From the NCBI GenBank assembly GCA_012845835.1, contig JABAKD010000006.1:5386318-5450317 (forward strand): DNA of 64,000 nucleotides. The letters run 5' to 3'. The notes beneath the pieces are model-generated. The model was not told the DNA's origin, searched no databases, and worked only from the letters and a program-made list of their open reading frames with translations. Of the stretch, positions 54,851 to 64,000 are shown piece after piece (positions within the stretch are counted from its first letter, which is position 1; each line of letters opens with the position of its first letter). The stretch is from Undaria pinnatifida (taxonomy: Eukaryota; Sar; Phaeophyceae; Laminariales; Alariaceae). The translations under genes were made by a program, and so were the position numbers.

Positions 54851-54971
54851 TTGTGTGTTGTGTGTTGTGTGTTGTGTGTTGTTGTGTGTTGTTGTGTGTG
54901 TTGTGTGTTGTGTGTTGTGTGTTGTGTGTGTTGTGTGTTGTGTGTTGTGTGTTGTGTGTTGTTGTTGTTGT
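54851..54971. repeat. (TTGTGTG)n 7-base array
   Basis: About 120 bp of TTGTGTG with occasional TTG slips, ending in a TTG run that is the tail of repeat D. Confidence 0.95.
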
Positions 54972-55035
54972 TGCTGCTGTTCTCACATTAACTCGCATAA
55001 TCAAGTCCGTGGTCACAGGACAGGCTCCATCAGTA
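54972..55035 (-). mobile_element. Repeat D, copy 4 (reverse)
   Basis: TTCTCACATTAACTCGCATA, ATCAAGTCCGTGGTCACAGG, ACAGGCTCC: the inverse of 51025-51090. The TTGTGTG array occupies the place of its AAC tail. Confidence 0.72.
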
Positions 55036-55167
55036 AATAATGTTAACTGACACCACTGCACAGGCAACACCTCTCTGGGTAACGCGGCGTCAACCATCGA
55101 AATACCATACAATATCGGGGAAAGTAATCACTATATGCTATGCAAAGATCCCGTTTTGTTTTATTCA

Positions 55168-55470
55168 ATTGTCAGCCGGTCGCCCCGGTGGTCTAGTGGT
55201 TTTACCCTCGAATACTCTTACCGTTTGTTTGTCCTTGAGTTCGATTCCCACCATGATGAGATTTGACTAAACCTGCAAAATTGCACAAAAATAGGGATCA
55301 ACTGCTGAGAGCGCCCAACAGAGGGGTAGGTACAATTCGATGCGAGTCGACGAGGGAAGAAAATGCCGACTTCTTCTCGCGATAAAAATGAAGGCACGTG
55401 CCGAAGTGGGGAGGGAGGAGGGCTCGCTATGTGACCCCGGATCTGAGTTACTGCTGGGAGGGAGCGCGAG
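55168..55470 (+). mobile_element. SINE B2, most complete copy
   Basis: GCCGGTCGCCCCGGTGGTC, then TGGTCTAGTGG, which matches the Pol III A box exactly, then TTGAGTTCGATTCCCACC (B box). The body has GATGCGAGTCGACGAGG, core TCGCGATAAAAATGAAGGC and end TATGTGACCCCGGATCTGAG. The head resembles tRNA-Glu/Asp-type A-box sequence. Confidence 0.8.
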
Positions 55471-55639
55471 AGTGGCGCGAGGATAACAAATGGGATGAAG
55501 AAAAAAAAAAGTTGCGAAGGTATATTATTGCCACGACACACAACACCCCTATCCTTTTCCGGGATTTTTTTATTTGTATGTGTCCATTCTTCTCTCCAGG
55601 CAAAAACTATAGACATATTACTTATTTTGGTGCAGTAGT

Positions 55640-56500
55640 AGTACATCCTGAAAGAATATGCTAGAGTGTCTGCACCTATTTTTTTTTGAAGTGGGACTTT
55701 CAGTCGGAAATGAAAAATACTAAACATCGACCTTTTCCGCTATGCGCATAGTCCGAAACGAAAAAATGCTACTACCAGTAAATAATATTTTAGTCTCTTA
55801 AGTAGAAAATACGCACGGCACTGTGAGCAGTCGCCATGGTAGAGACACTCCGGATATTATTTATTGAGGGGACGCGTCCGATTTCGACCACGTGAAAGCA
55901 CCCGCGAAGCAAAGACAGCAGATACACATGTCACGCTTCCCGAGTAAAAACAGAGAAGAAGCGCTACGCCAACCTCCCGTACGAGCAAAGCAACCCCCGC
56001 ATCTATCTTACACAACGTCGCCGCAACGAGAGATCGCTCTCCTCTTCTTTGTTTCCCTCCTCGCCCGTGACCACGCAGACCAATCAATGCGACAGCCTTC
56101 AGGGAATAAACAAGGCTCTTCTTCCAAAACCTCGCCCGCTCACATGGCCCCATGTCGACGCTTGATGCAAATCGACTTTGCATCCTGTCGACTTCGAACC
56201 TTCTTTGCCAAGGGGACAGCAGTGCAGCCTCTTCATTGATGCCAAGACCTCTTTCGTTTCGCCTAGAGGCGAAGCAGGTTCTCAATACTCTTTTCGGTAC
56301 TTTTGTTTGATATACGCCAACGTTTACTTGACGGCGCATTTAACAACAGTGTTTTATCATTTGCCTTCTTCGTTGTATACGACGTTTTTCTTTTGTCAAA
56401 TTATGACCTTCATAATCTCATGTTCGTGTTAAACTCTTGGCACTATTTTCAAGTTCAATGAATGTCAAATCGGATAGCTACACCTTAACTTGTCGAAGTC
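55640..56500. other. No recognised feature
   Basis: Opposing open frames of up to 160 residues (minus strand, 55857-56339) occur in CG-rich DNA. They overlap each other on opposite strands, and none shows a domain. Confidence 0.35.
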
Positions 56501-56519
56501 CTGCCCTGCCCTACCCGAA

Positions 56520-56551
56520 GCATGGGCGCCGGTGAATGCCGGCGCCCATAC
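56520..56551. repeat. GC-rich hairpin repeat, copy 2 (reverse)
   Basis: GCATGGGCGCCGG, loop TGAATG, CCGGCGCCCATAC; 12 of 13 positions pair. It lies in the inverse of the 35.88-kb block. Confidence 0.8.
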
Positions 56552-57081
56552 GGGGCCCTTGTAGATACATATATAATTCAATACGTAGTCTTGAGTCTAA
56601 ACAACGACAAAAAAAATCGGGAACTCAGTCCTAACCTTGAAGTACTCCGTCAGACGCTCTTGGGCCGAGTTGAAAGCTAGCGCAAGCCCCGCCTGCCTCT
56701 CCGCCCACCCCCCGGTTGCATCGACATCGACTTCCCCCTCCTTCCCCCCACCAAACCTGCTCGGAGATGGCGCCGGCCTGGCAAGGCGAGCTTCGCACAG
56801 CGAAAAAAGGCGATCGATAGACGCATAGGGAAGCCAGTCTGTCCCTCCGGCCTGCTCAGGAAGCTGGTGTGGTACGGGGGGGTGTGGTACGGGGGGGTGG
56901 GGGGGGGGAGGGGGTGAGTGGTTGGTAGGGGGTAGTGGTAGGGGCGGTGGTGGTGGTAGTGATAGTGTTAGTGGCTGTGGTGAGAGTGGTGTTAGTATAT
57001 AAAATACATAAAGTACAATAGGCATAAGGCTTTCATTCCTGCGTTTTTCGAGCCCCAATTCCATTGGCCGAAGGATCCCTC

Positions 57082-58200
57082 CCCGCCCGCCCTCGGCCAA
57101 GCAGGGGTCGAGGGGCGCGCGGCGGGAGTTGCCCCTCGGGGAGTCCCCCCGTTCCGCCGCACCGGTTCAACAAGTCAAGTCACTACCATCTACCATGTCG
57201 CCATACTCATTAGTAGAGTAGTTGCAGCTTCAACTTTCAGAATTCAGCGCAACTCGATTCTCGAAGCAGCAGAAATCCCACCGCACAGCAGCAGCGGTCA
57301 GCAGCGAGGATCAAGGAAGCAACACACAACACAGCAACCGCACCAACACGACAACCGCTTCCAGTTCGCCGACAAAAGGCCACAACTGTCGTATCACTGC
57401 TGTACAGCTGTACAGCATGTGCATGGTGGCTGGGGTGTTTGGTGGGTGGACAGGTTAGTCGGCGGGTGGTGGGGTGGGCAGGTGGGGGTCGTTTCGTACA
57501 TGGGTGAGCGCTGCTGCTGCTACTTCGAGGTATCTGCCTGCCACACTGCTGTGTGATAGCTGACCCGCACCACACGAGGCAACAGAGAGGCTGTTCGGAG
57601 GCAGTTTCCGAACAGGGATATACAATATCTATATCAGTGTTGGGGATCGAGTGCGGCCTCCATCAAGGGTACTACGCCCCCGCTGCTTTGGGCGAGCAAC
57701 GCGTACAAGTTATCGAATGTGGGCCTTTACTGGGGGTTTGTGTTATTCCTGGTGTTATGTATGTACCAGGTAACAGGTTCCAAGTACTGTAATTTTAGTC
57801 CCGCCGCACCGGTTCAGCAAGTTCAGAAACAAACATCTAATCATGCTATTAACAATAGAGGGGTTGTCCCAGAAAATAGTGCAACTTGATTCTCGAAACA
57901 GCAGAAACCCACCGGACAACGGCAGGGCCCAGCAGCAAGGAGCAAGGAAGCAACACACAACACAACGACCACACCAACACGACGTCCGTTTTCCAGTTCG
58001 GCATAAAATACAGTACCACGACGGCAGCAGCAGCTCAGAGGGGCTGCATCACTGGTTGCCCCTCCGCCCGCCCTCGGCCATTCAGGGGGCGAGGCGCGCG
58101 CGGCGGGAGTTGCTCCTCGGGGGACCCCCCGTCCCGCCGCATCGGTTCAGCAAGTTCAGTGACTAGCAGTGACTATCATCTTGTCATACTCACAAATACT
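57082..58200. repeat. Two interleaved direct repeats (K)
   Basis: GC-rich block (GCCCGCCCTCGGCCA, GCGCGCGGCGGGAGTTGC, CGCCGCA.CGGTTCA.CAAGT) at 57082-57216 and about 58062-58200. A second block (GATTCTCGAA.CAGCAGAAA, AAGGAAGCAACACACAACAC) lies at 57238-57390 and 57881-58010. A partial junction piece is at 57797-57830. Long direct repeats about 1 kb apart could be LTRs, but ends were not found. Confidence 0.6.
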
Positions 58201-58447
58201 ACTCTGTCTCTGTGGAAAAATTGCTGCCGACGCCATCGATTTCTCAGAGAGGGTCTTAAGCAAGAGATCGAGTCTGGGACGTCAGAGGTCATCCCCCCAT
58301 TCGATACTGTCACAAATGCAACTCTTTCCGTAGATATCTTTTTCCTGGTACGATCTTCGCTTGGCGCAGTCCAATAGAAAAAATAACGCGTGCGAAGCGC
58401 GCCGACTTTTGCGATTGTATAAATACACAATATATTCAAAAAGTATT

Positions 58448-58960
58448 AGGCAGCAGGCATCGTACCTGCACCAGTATCGGTAACAAATACCAGGATCATA
58501 ATCAATACCAGGTATCAATACCAATCTCAACACCGGTATCAACGTCAATATATTTATCAATATCAACATCAGTACCAATACAATACTTGTATCAACATCA
58601 ATATCAGCACTGGTGCTACAATTTCAGTACCAGTACCAGTACCAGTACCAGTACCTATACCTGCACCTATACCAGTACAGTATTCCCCCCGTATAGTGCC
58701 GGCATGTGCACTATGGAGGGACATACCGGCACTACTCCGCACACTGCCACTACTGGTTGTTCCCATCTGCGCCAAGCGATTTCACAGGCACTATAGCTGG
58801 CAAACGTCACTACTCAACTTGCACTGTAGAGGGACCCCTACCGTGCCAGTACCAATACCAGCACCTTACCAACACCAGTATCAAGGCGAGCATGAGCAGT
58901 AACAGTGCCGCTATCAACATAAAAATCAGTATCAGCATCACTTGCTGTGGCTGTTTTCAC
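58448..58960. repeat. Hexanucleotide-like (ATCAAT/CAGTAC) degenerate array
   Basis: ATCAATACC- and ATCAACATC-type words (58480-58620), a clean (CAGTAC)n at 58624-58655, and scattered CAGTACCAATACC words to 58960. Confidence 0.75.
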
Positions 58961-59312
58961 GTCCACTAACACATCGCCACACACTCGTGGCCCCTCATTA
59001 GTGCGGCTCCTTGCCAACCACGATAGCCGCACAAAAGCGGGACCCCGCATTATTCTGGGATGGGAGTAACCGCACTATGTAGGACGAACAGCATCGTGGC
59101 ACGCCACCATCACCGTACTAAACTGGCACACCGCACAAGAGGGTGCAATCAAGTCCGTGGCCACTGGAAAGACTGCTGAGGCGCTGGAATCAAATAACAC
59201 CTCTAACGAAAAGAAGTAACACCTATACATAAAAGAACCATCCCACGGTAGGGTTGCAGCATCAGTCCCTGAGGTCTTCGCATGAGGAGCTCAATATCTT
59301 ACCCGATACTAC

Positions 59313-59663
59313 ATGACTTCGAAGGCATTCGTTCCCACAACCCGACCAAGCTTCCATGCTTTATATGGTCCTAAAAAAACACGTACTCGTGAAATTACTC
59401 CATATAACCGGCAGTTCCTCACGCGAGGAGCTCAATCGGCCAGGGACTTTTTGGCCCAATTCTACAACTGCAACCCCTACAGTGACATGACTCAAAAGTT
59501 ACTAAAAACGAGCGACCGGCGTAGTACGCAGCTTGCAAACATGAGTATCGACCCCAAACTCGTCGAACTCACAGCTGACTTTGTTAGAAAACATAAAATA
59601 AATACATTAGACTTCACCACAGAACCAAATCGTGCACCGCAGGCAAGATATACGAAGAAGTGA
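59313..59663 (+). CDS. Hypothetical protein, 116 residues, overlapping a family A-like end
   Basis: The best coding candidate here. It is an open frame of normal, varied composition without simple repeats, starting at the first ATG after an in-frame TGA at 59283. It reads MTSKAFVPTTRPSFHALYG..., with RGAQSARDFLAQFYN in the middle. Residues around 70-90 (LANMSIDPKLVELTADF) are encoded by DNA similar to the family A end, whose frame reads LAKMSFDKIFDLTAG. GAGGAGCTCAAT occurs at 59284-59295 just upstream and again at 59424-59435, hinting at an internal duplication. No known domain. It could be a decayed element protein or a host exon. Confidence 0.35.
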   Translation: MTSKAFVPTTRPSFHALYGPKKTRTREITPYNRQFLTRGAQSARDFLAQFYNCNPYSDMTQKLLKTSDRRSTQLANMSIDPKLVELTADFVRKHKINTLDFTTEPNRAPQARYTKK

Positions 59664-59772
59664 ATTCAGAAAATCAGAAATCAGCACCAGTACGGATGTC
59701 AACAATATTCTTCTCGTCTCACCAGCTTGGTGAGAGCGCCGACATCCACATCACCCGCGGTCTCGAGAAGTC

Positions 59773-59976
59773 GTGACAGGAACAGACACGCCTCCTCCAA
59801 GCGTCCAGCAAATACGTACCTGGATCGGCAAAAAAATCGCGATATCAAGACGGAGAGAGATTAGAAGAAAGAAGGCCTACGTCACAGCATGTTTTAATAC
59901 AGCTGAGGGCCCCAACAAACCTCACAAAAAAAACAACAGTCCCCAAAATAAAACCCCAGCACGCTCTGAACAATAA
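59773..59976 (+). CDS. Unassigned short open frame
   Basis: A frame of 67 residues, strongly basic and Lys/Asn/Pro-rich at the end, 110 bp after the previous frame's stop. It may be a continuation of the same decayed gene or chance. No motif. Confidence 0.12.
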   Translation: MTGTDTPPPSVQQIRTWIGKKIAISRRREIRRKKAYVTACFNTAEGPNKPHKKNNSPQNKTPARSEQ

Positions 59977-60039
59977 ATACTCAACATTCCGTTTCCACAA
60001 CAGCGAAACACAAACAATGCTAAAATACACATGACAAAA

Positions 60040-60095
60040 AATTAACATACACTACAGCTGTCAGATCGAAGATTTCGGATACACAAACTCACCAG
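60040..60095 (+). mobile_element. Family A-like terminal fragment
   Basis: ACATACACTACAGCTGTCAG, ATCGAAGATTTCGGA, then AAACTCACC. With the family A-like piece at 59520-59570 (opposite orientation) it lies to the right of the open frame. Confidence 0.5.
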
Positions 60096-60518
60096 AGTAC
60101 AAACACACGTACGATAAACACACACAAAACGCAGAAACAAATTAAACAAAACTACAGCAAATACAAAATACAACTTTCGTTTTTTTCCCCATGCAAAATT
60201 CAAGAAAACTAAACTCACAGGTCCAGCAGCACCGTGGGATCGGGCAAGCACGCGCCGCGCCCCTCCTCCGGAGTGAAAGCCTTCCACGGTGCTAGGAGGG
60301 GGCTTGGCAGAGGAGGAGCAAATGCGTTAGCAACAGCGGGGCTATCTTGTTGCAGACACTGGTCACCCTTGCCTAGGTATGAGTCCTCCAGCCAGGTGGG
60401 AAGCTGGGAGTGGCATGGGCGACAGAGGGTAACCATGACGCGGGGTGAGGTGGAGTTGTGGCATGGTGTTAGTAGGGGTTAGCGTTGGGTTAGACGAGAG
60501 AGGGTAATCATGAGAGGA

Positions 60519-60611
60519 AGATAGGTTGGGGCTGGGGTTGGGGTTGGGGTCGGGGTCGGGGTTCGGGCTGGAGCTGGGGTTGGGGCTGGGGTTAGGGTTG
60601 GGGTTGGTACC
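60519..60611. repeat. (GGGGTT/GGGGCT)n array
   Basis: About 15 six-base units with four-G runs, able to form G-quadruplexes on the top strand. Confidence 0.92.
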
Positions 60612-60659
60612 GAGCCAACTTGGGAGCTGGGAGTTGTAACGACGAGAGGAGGGATATAT

Positions 60660-60895
60660 TCAGGGCTTTTCACGGGCCGGGTCACCTCCCTCGGGCAGGG
60701 CCGGGTCGGGCCGGGTGAAGGGTGACCCGAAACGACCCGTGATATTCGACAAAAAACTCCTGGCCCCACCCATGCCGACCTGTGACAGTCCGAACTATCT
60801 CCTGACCCGGCCCCACTCGACCCGCGAGATATTGGGAACCTCCTGACCCGACCGGTCACGACCCGACGGGTCACGACCCGACCCGTGAATAAACA
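60660..60895. repeat. GACCCG/CGGGTC-rich repeat region
   Basis: CGGGTC or GACCCG words recur in both orientations (GGGCCGGGTC, CGGGTCGGGCCGGGT, CACGACCCGACGGGTCACG), giving many small inverted pairs. Confidence 0.7.
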
Positions 60896-60949
60896 CTGGA
60901 ACGTATGGGAGGAATAACAGGGGGAGTGGTTGAGGGTTGGGGTTGCCGT

Positions 60950-61036
60950 GTGATCTGAATCATCCAGCATAATGCTCCTGGGACGGATATGTTGATCTGA
61001 TCATTTAGCACAATAGTCCTGGGACGGGTGTGTACT
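60950..61036. repeat. About 42-bp tandem pair
   Basis: TGATCTGAATCATCCAGCA...CTCCTGGGACGGATATGT and TGATCTGATCATTTAGCA...GTCCTGGGACGGGTGTGT are adjacent. Confidence 0.75.
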
Positions 61037-61340
61037 ATCACGGTAGAGCTATAGTAATCAGCAACCACGAAATACACCAAAACCTGTAATCTCCACAGTT
61101 TTTACTTCCAGGTACCAGGTATGTAATAACGATACGTGGTCCTGATCACTTGCTTCCCCCGTAACATACACAGAGCCTGCACGATACATCACAACGGCAG
61201 ATATAGGATCTGTTGTAGATGGGCTACCTATTAATACATTATCCACAGCAGATCGTGAGCTGTCCGATCTGTACTTTAATTTTTTTGAAATCACCACTTC
61301 GTACTTTCCAGCTCAACTCGTAAGAGATTTTTACCCTCAG

Positions 61341-61516
61341 CGACCTTCTGGACAAGCCATGCCGTCGCCACAGGTGTCTTCACTTCTCTTCCCCCCGGCG
61401 CGTGCCTTCGTTTTTATCGCGCATTTGGTTTTCAGCAGTCCCAGTCTTCCGCTAGTCGATTTTCATCAATTTTGGAAACTCACGCTCTCGCGCTTTCCGC
61501 TATTAAATACAGTATT
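61341..61516 (-). mobile_element. SINE B1 (reverse), 3' part
   Basis: ACCTTCTGGACAAGCCATGC, CGTTTTTATCGCGCAT, CTCACGCTCTCGCGCTTTCC; broken by element L and continued at 62250. Confidence 0.75.
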
Positions 61517-61523
61517 GTTTTAC

Positions 61524-62242
61524 TAGACCTACTACTATGGGAAATATTTTGAGCGATAATTTCTCTCTTTCTCTCTTTAACAGGGATCTTCGACGCCAAA
61601 AATAAAACCCCTCCATTGTGGGACCAGAAATCATCGTTATTTCTGGGTTCAGAAATAATCGAGGCCAGAAATCAGCGGATTTGGTGATTTATGAGCGATT
61701 TTTTGAGCCCAAAAATAACAGCCCTTCCGTCCTCTCAGAACTGGGATTATTTGACTGTTGGATACTACCTCGTACCAAGAATCACATGTCACCATTGCCT
61801 ACTCTGAACATGGTATGATACCTGTCTGCTGTACACGCCACCCAACACCCACAGCAAAGAATCACAAACACACTTAACACAGCATACCGCGCTTGTTGTG
61901 TGCGAGACAGAGCTTCGTCCTCACACAAGCGCGACAGCACCAGCACCACCGCAATCAAAACCACCACAGCAGCACTACACTAGCACCACACCAGCAACAC
62001 AGCAGCATAGACAGCAGCAGAGGCGTTAGTGACCTAACGTCGCCGGCGACGGTGTACACGCCAGATTTTCAAACATAAAGGTAAACGGGAAAACAAGACC
62101 CACCACTTCGAAATAAACCCACTTCCCAACAATCAGAAGCCATAATGGGCGCCCCATATATCTCATGCGGTCATTTCTGGAGCCTCAAAACTAGAAAAAT
62201 AATCGCCAGAAATAATCGCTCAAAATGTTTCCACATTAGTAG
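61524..62242. mobile_element. Terminal-inverted-repeat element L, 719 bp, nested in SINE B1
   Basis: Left end (61528-61564) and right end (62208-62243) are about 36-bp inverted repeats; both contain ATTTTGAGCGAT and CCTACTA. GTTTTAC (61517-61523 and 62243-62249) is a 7-bp TSD, give or take one base of overlap with the end. The inside repeats CCAGAAAT words near both ends and has no transposase, so it is non-autonomous. The SINE continues on both sides. Confidence 0.82.
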
Positions 62243-62249
62243 GTTTTAC

Positions 62250-62420
62250 GCAAGAAAAAGTCCCTACGAGCACAAGGAGCACTCGGAAGGATTGGAACCA
62301 GCATCATTGAGTTCAGCAGGGACTAAATTCACTTACCAATCTACAGGGGACGCCTGCTTTACACCTGCTGTATACCAGTACAATCGTGACCTGTCCGACC
62401 TACTGCAGTAAGCCCCCCCG
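62250..62420 (-). mobile_element. SINE B1 (reverse), 5' part with a different head
   Basis: GCAAGAAAAAGTCCC joins to the body. The head has GGATTGGAACCAG, whose inverse CTGGTTCCAATCC is a B-box form, but it otherwise differs from the usual B1 head. Possibly a swapped tRNA module. Confidence 0.6.
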
Positions 62421-62619
62421 ACAAGGCGGTCTCAGTAAGGCGGTACGATATTAAATAGTGTTCCGATATAAGGCGGTACAGTACTGTTTCGATACAAGGC
62501 GGCCAAAATCACTTGGAGCGACTGGGGAGTTGCTAGAGCTATGAGTCGGCAGGATTTAACGACTAATATCTAATCGGTAGGTGACGTTCGCCGACTACTT
62601 GCCTTTAGTCGGCAAGTCG

Positions 62620-63255
62620 GCTGCGTCCGATCGAGTACGCATACAGAATAACCTGAACGACGTATCACCCCAGAAAACACAGGATCTAGGTGATCTACAG
62701 TAGAAGATCGTGATCTGATGTCCATTCGAATCGACCACAATGAGAACCCCGGATTAAGAGCGCCCCGTGACAAGCAACCCGAAACATGCGCTCTTAACTA
62801 CAAAGCGCTCTTCTTTGTGGTGGGAAATATGTCGCCTTTAGTGTGGCGGGACATGCCGAGTTGTCCGCTCTTAACCCCCGCATGCTCTTAAATCGGGGTA
62901 CCCACTGTATACAGGTCGTGCACGACATCTCAAAACCGCGAAAGCATGAGATCTAGAGTTATTGACACTAAGTAGTGATCTGTCAGATCTGCAACCATCT
63001 GGTAATTGATTCCTCGAGCGATCTACCGGAATTAATGAAGCACCCGATCCAGTATACAGATCCTGCGAGACAAACCCCAACGGTAAAATTATCCTGATGA
63101 TCTACAGTTTAGATCGCGATCTCCCGAATTGCGCAACTGTGTAATCCTCAGATCTTGCACGGCATCTCACGGCGGCAACTACGCAAAATACAATATCTAG
63201 ATTATCTACTCTACATCAGTGTTTGTCTGATCTGTGCAATCACCAGATCGCCCAT
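62620..63255. repeat. GATC-dense degenerate repeat, split by a pogo-like element
   Basis: About 18 GATC sites in 636 bp, many as GATCTG, CAGATC or TAGATC. Similar to 6490-6735. The stretch 62738-62907 is a separate insertion. Confidence 0.6.
62738..62907. mobile_element. Pogo-like miniature inverted-repeat element, 170 bp
   Basis: The right end inverted reads CAGTGGGTACCCCGATTTAA; the left end reads CAATGAGAACCCCGGATTAA. The right end is followed by TA, as in the pogo/Tigger branch of Tc1-mariner, but the left flank is CA, so the TSD is incomplete. GCTCTTAA occurs several times inside. No transposase. Confidence 0.62.
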
Positions 63256-63413
63256 TGTCCATCCTCACCCTCGAGCTAAGTCTTTCCTCCAGGAGGGTCT
63301 CAGCGGCGGCCTTGTGGTACGAGAAGTTGCTAGCCACGCTATCCAGCCTGCATGTCAAAAACAGGTTAACCGAGGACGAGAGGTGGGGGGGGGGTAGCGG
63401 ACGGGGATGGGGT

Positions 63414-63885
63414 GGAGTGGGGTGGCGCAGGGTAGGGTAGGGCAAGGTAGGGTAGAACAGGGTAGGGTAGGGTAGAGTAGGGTAGGGTAGGGTAGCGGGT
63501 AGGGTAGCGGGTAGGGTAGGGTGGGGTAAGGTCGGGTGGGGTAAGGCAGGGCAGGGTAGACTAGGGTAGGGTAGGGCAGGGTAGGTTAGGTTAGGGTGGA
63601 GAAGGGTAGGGTAGGGTAGCGAGTAGGGTGGGGTAAGGCACGGTAGGGTAGACTAGGGTACGGTAGGCCAGGGTAGGGTAGGTTAGGGTGGAGAAGGGTA
63701 GGGTAGGGTAGCGAGTAGGGTAGGGTAGGATAGGTTAGGGTGGGGTAGGGTAGGGTAGGGTAGGGTAGGGTAGGGTAGGGTAGGGGTAGGGTAGGGTGGG
63801 GTAGGGTAGGGTAGGGTGGGGTAGGGTAGGGTAGGGTAGGGTAGGGTAGGGTAGCGTAGGGTAGGGCAGGGTAGGGTAGGGTGGG
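63414..63885. repeat. (TAGGG)n pentanucleotide array
   Basis: About 470 bp of GGTAG/TAGGG with GGTGG, GGCAG and GCGGG variants. It resembles a telomeric repeat in form, but non-repeat DNA follows to 64000, so it is interstitial. The minus strand gives a Tyr-Pro-Thr-Leu repeat frame that is not a gene. Confidence 0.93.
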
Positions 63886-64000
63886 GGTAGCAGTCGCCTT
63901 CCACAACGAAAAAAAAGCACATCTACTTTTCAAATAGGACTTTTTTCTGCATAAGTTTTGGTGTGGTTGGACGTTTGTTCAACTATACCTGGTATACCAC

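Noticed and set aside
55168-55262. Functional tRNA-Glu/Asp gene
   Set aside because: A and B boxes are good, but the acceptor ends do not pair and the sequence continues into a SINE body shared with other copies.
60519-60611. Telomere
   Set aside because: GGGGTT units look telomeric, but the array is under 100 bp, has mixed units and lies inside the contig.
63586-63933. Tyr-Pro-Thr-Leu repeat protein
   Set aside because: By-product of the TAGGG array in all minus-strand frames.

Overview
This window looks like gene-poor, transposon-rich nuclear DNA from a eukaryote. The evidence is long microsatellites, tRNA-derived SINE-like repeats, miniature LTR elements with target-site duplications (TSDs), MITE-like elements and one 500-base assembly gap. 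There is no operon structure, rRNA or intact tRNA, and no open frame that I recognise as a conserved host protein. An algal or other protist genome, such as a brown alga, would fit the GTA/GCA microsatellites and poly(C) tracts. That is an impression, and I cannot name the species.

Layout. 1-3.6 kb is nested: a foldback arm (family A) broken by a 374-bp mini-LTR element with a 4-bp TSD, then a GTA microsatellite, a G-repeat array, a SINE (B1), a second mini-LTR copy and a probable solo LTR. 3.6-13 kb holds many local tandem arrays (70, 6, about 180, 280, 25 and 45-58 bp periods), a GATC-dense stretch and a 448-bp imperfect hairpin. 13-24 kb mixes SINEs, LTR-element remnants, diverged duplications and an almost identical 241-bp insert with a 12-bp TSD. 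24-36 kb is dominated by family A, whose long arms are built from repeated modules with poly(C)/poly(G) tracts and share one terminal sequence in both orientations. MITE-like family H and SINE B1 lie between the arms. 36-42 kb records nested insertions: an LTR element inside a SINE (6-bp TSD), and a 1504-bp LTR element inside a tRNA-arm-bearing repeat (4-bp TSD). That repeat recurs inverted at 53.7-54.5 kb. 43-53 kb holds A-rich DNA, further MITEs, a possible LINE reverse-transcriptase remnant and tandem arrays. 54-64 kb holds 7-, 6- and 5-base satellites, a 719-bp terminal-inverted-repeat element inside a SINE (7-bp TSD), a pogo-like miniature and a terminal TAGGG array.

Function. Almost everything supported here is non-autonomous. 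The LTR elements share a primer-binding-site-like TGGCGTCG motif that matches the 3' end of a serine-type tRNA. Several SINE-like families share TGTGACCACGG near the 3' end, which suggests one LINE partner. Only the frame at 59313-59663 has the look of real coding sequence, and its product is unknown. All repeat relations were read by eye, so boundaries are approximate unless a TSD fixes them.
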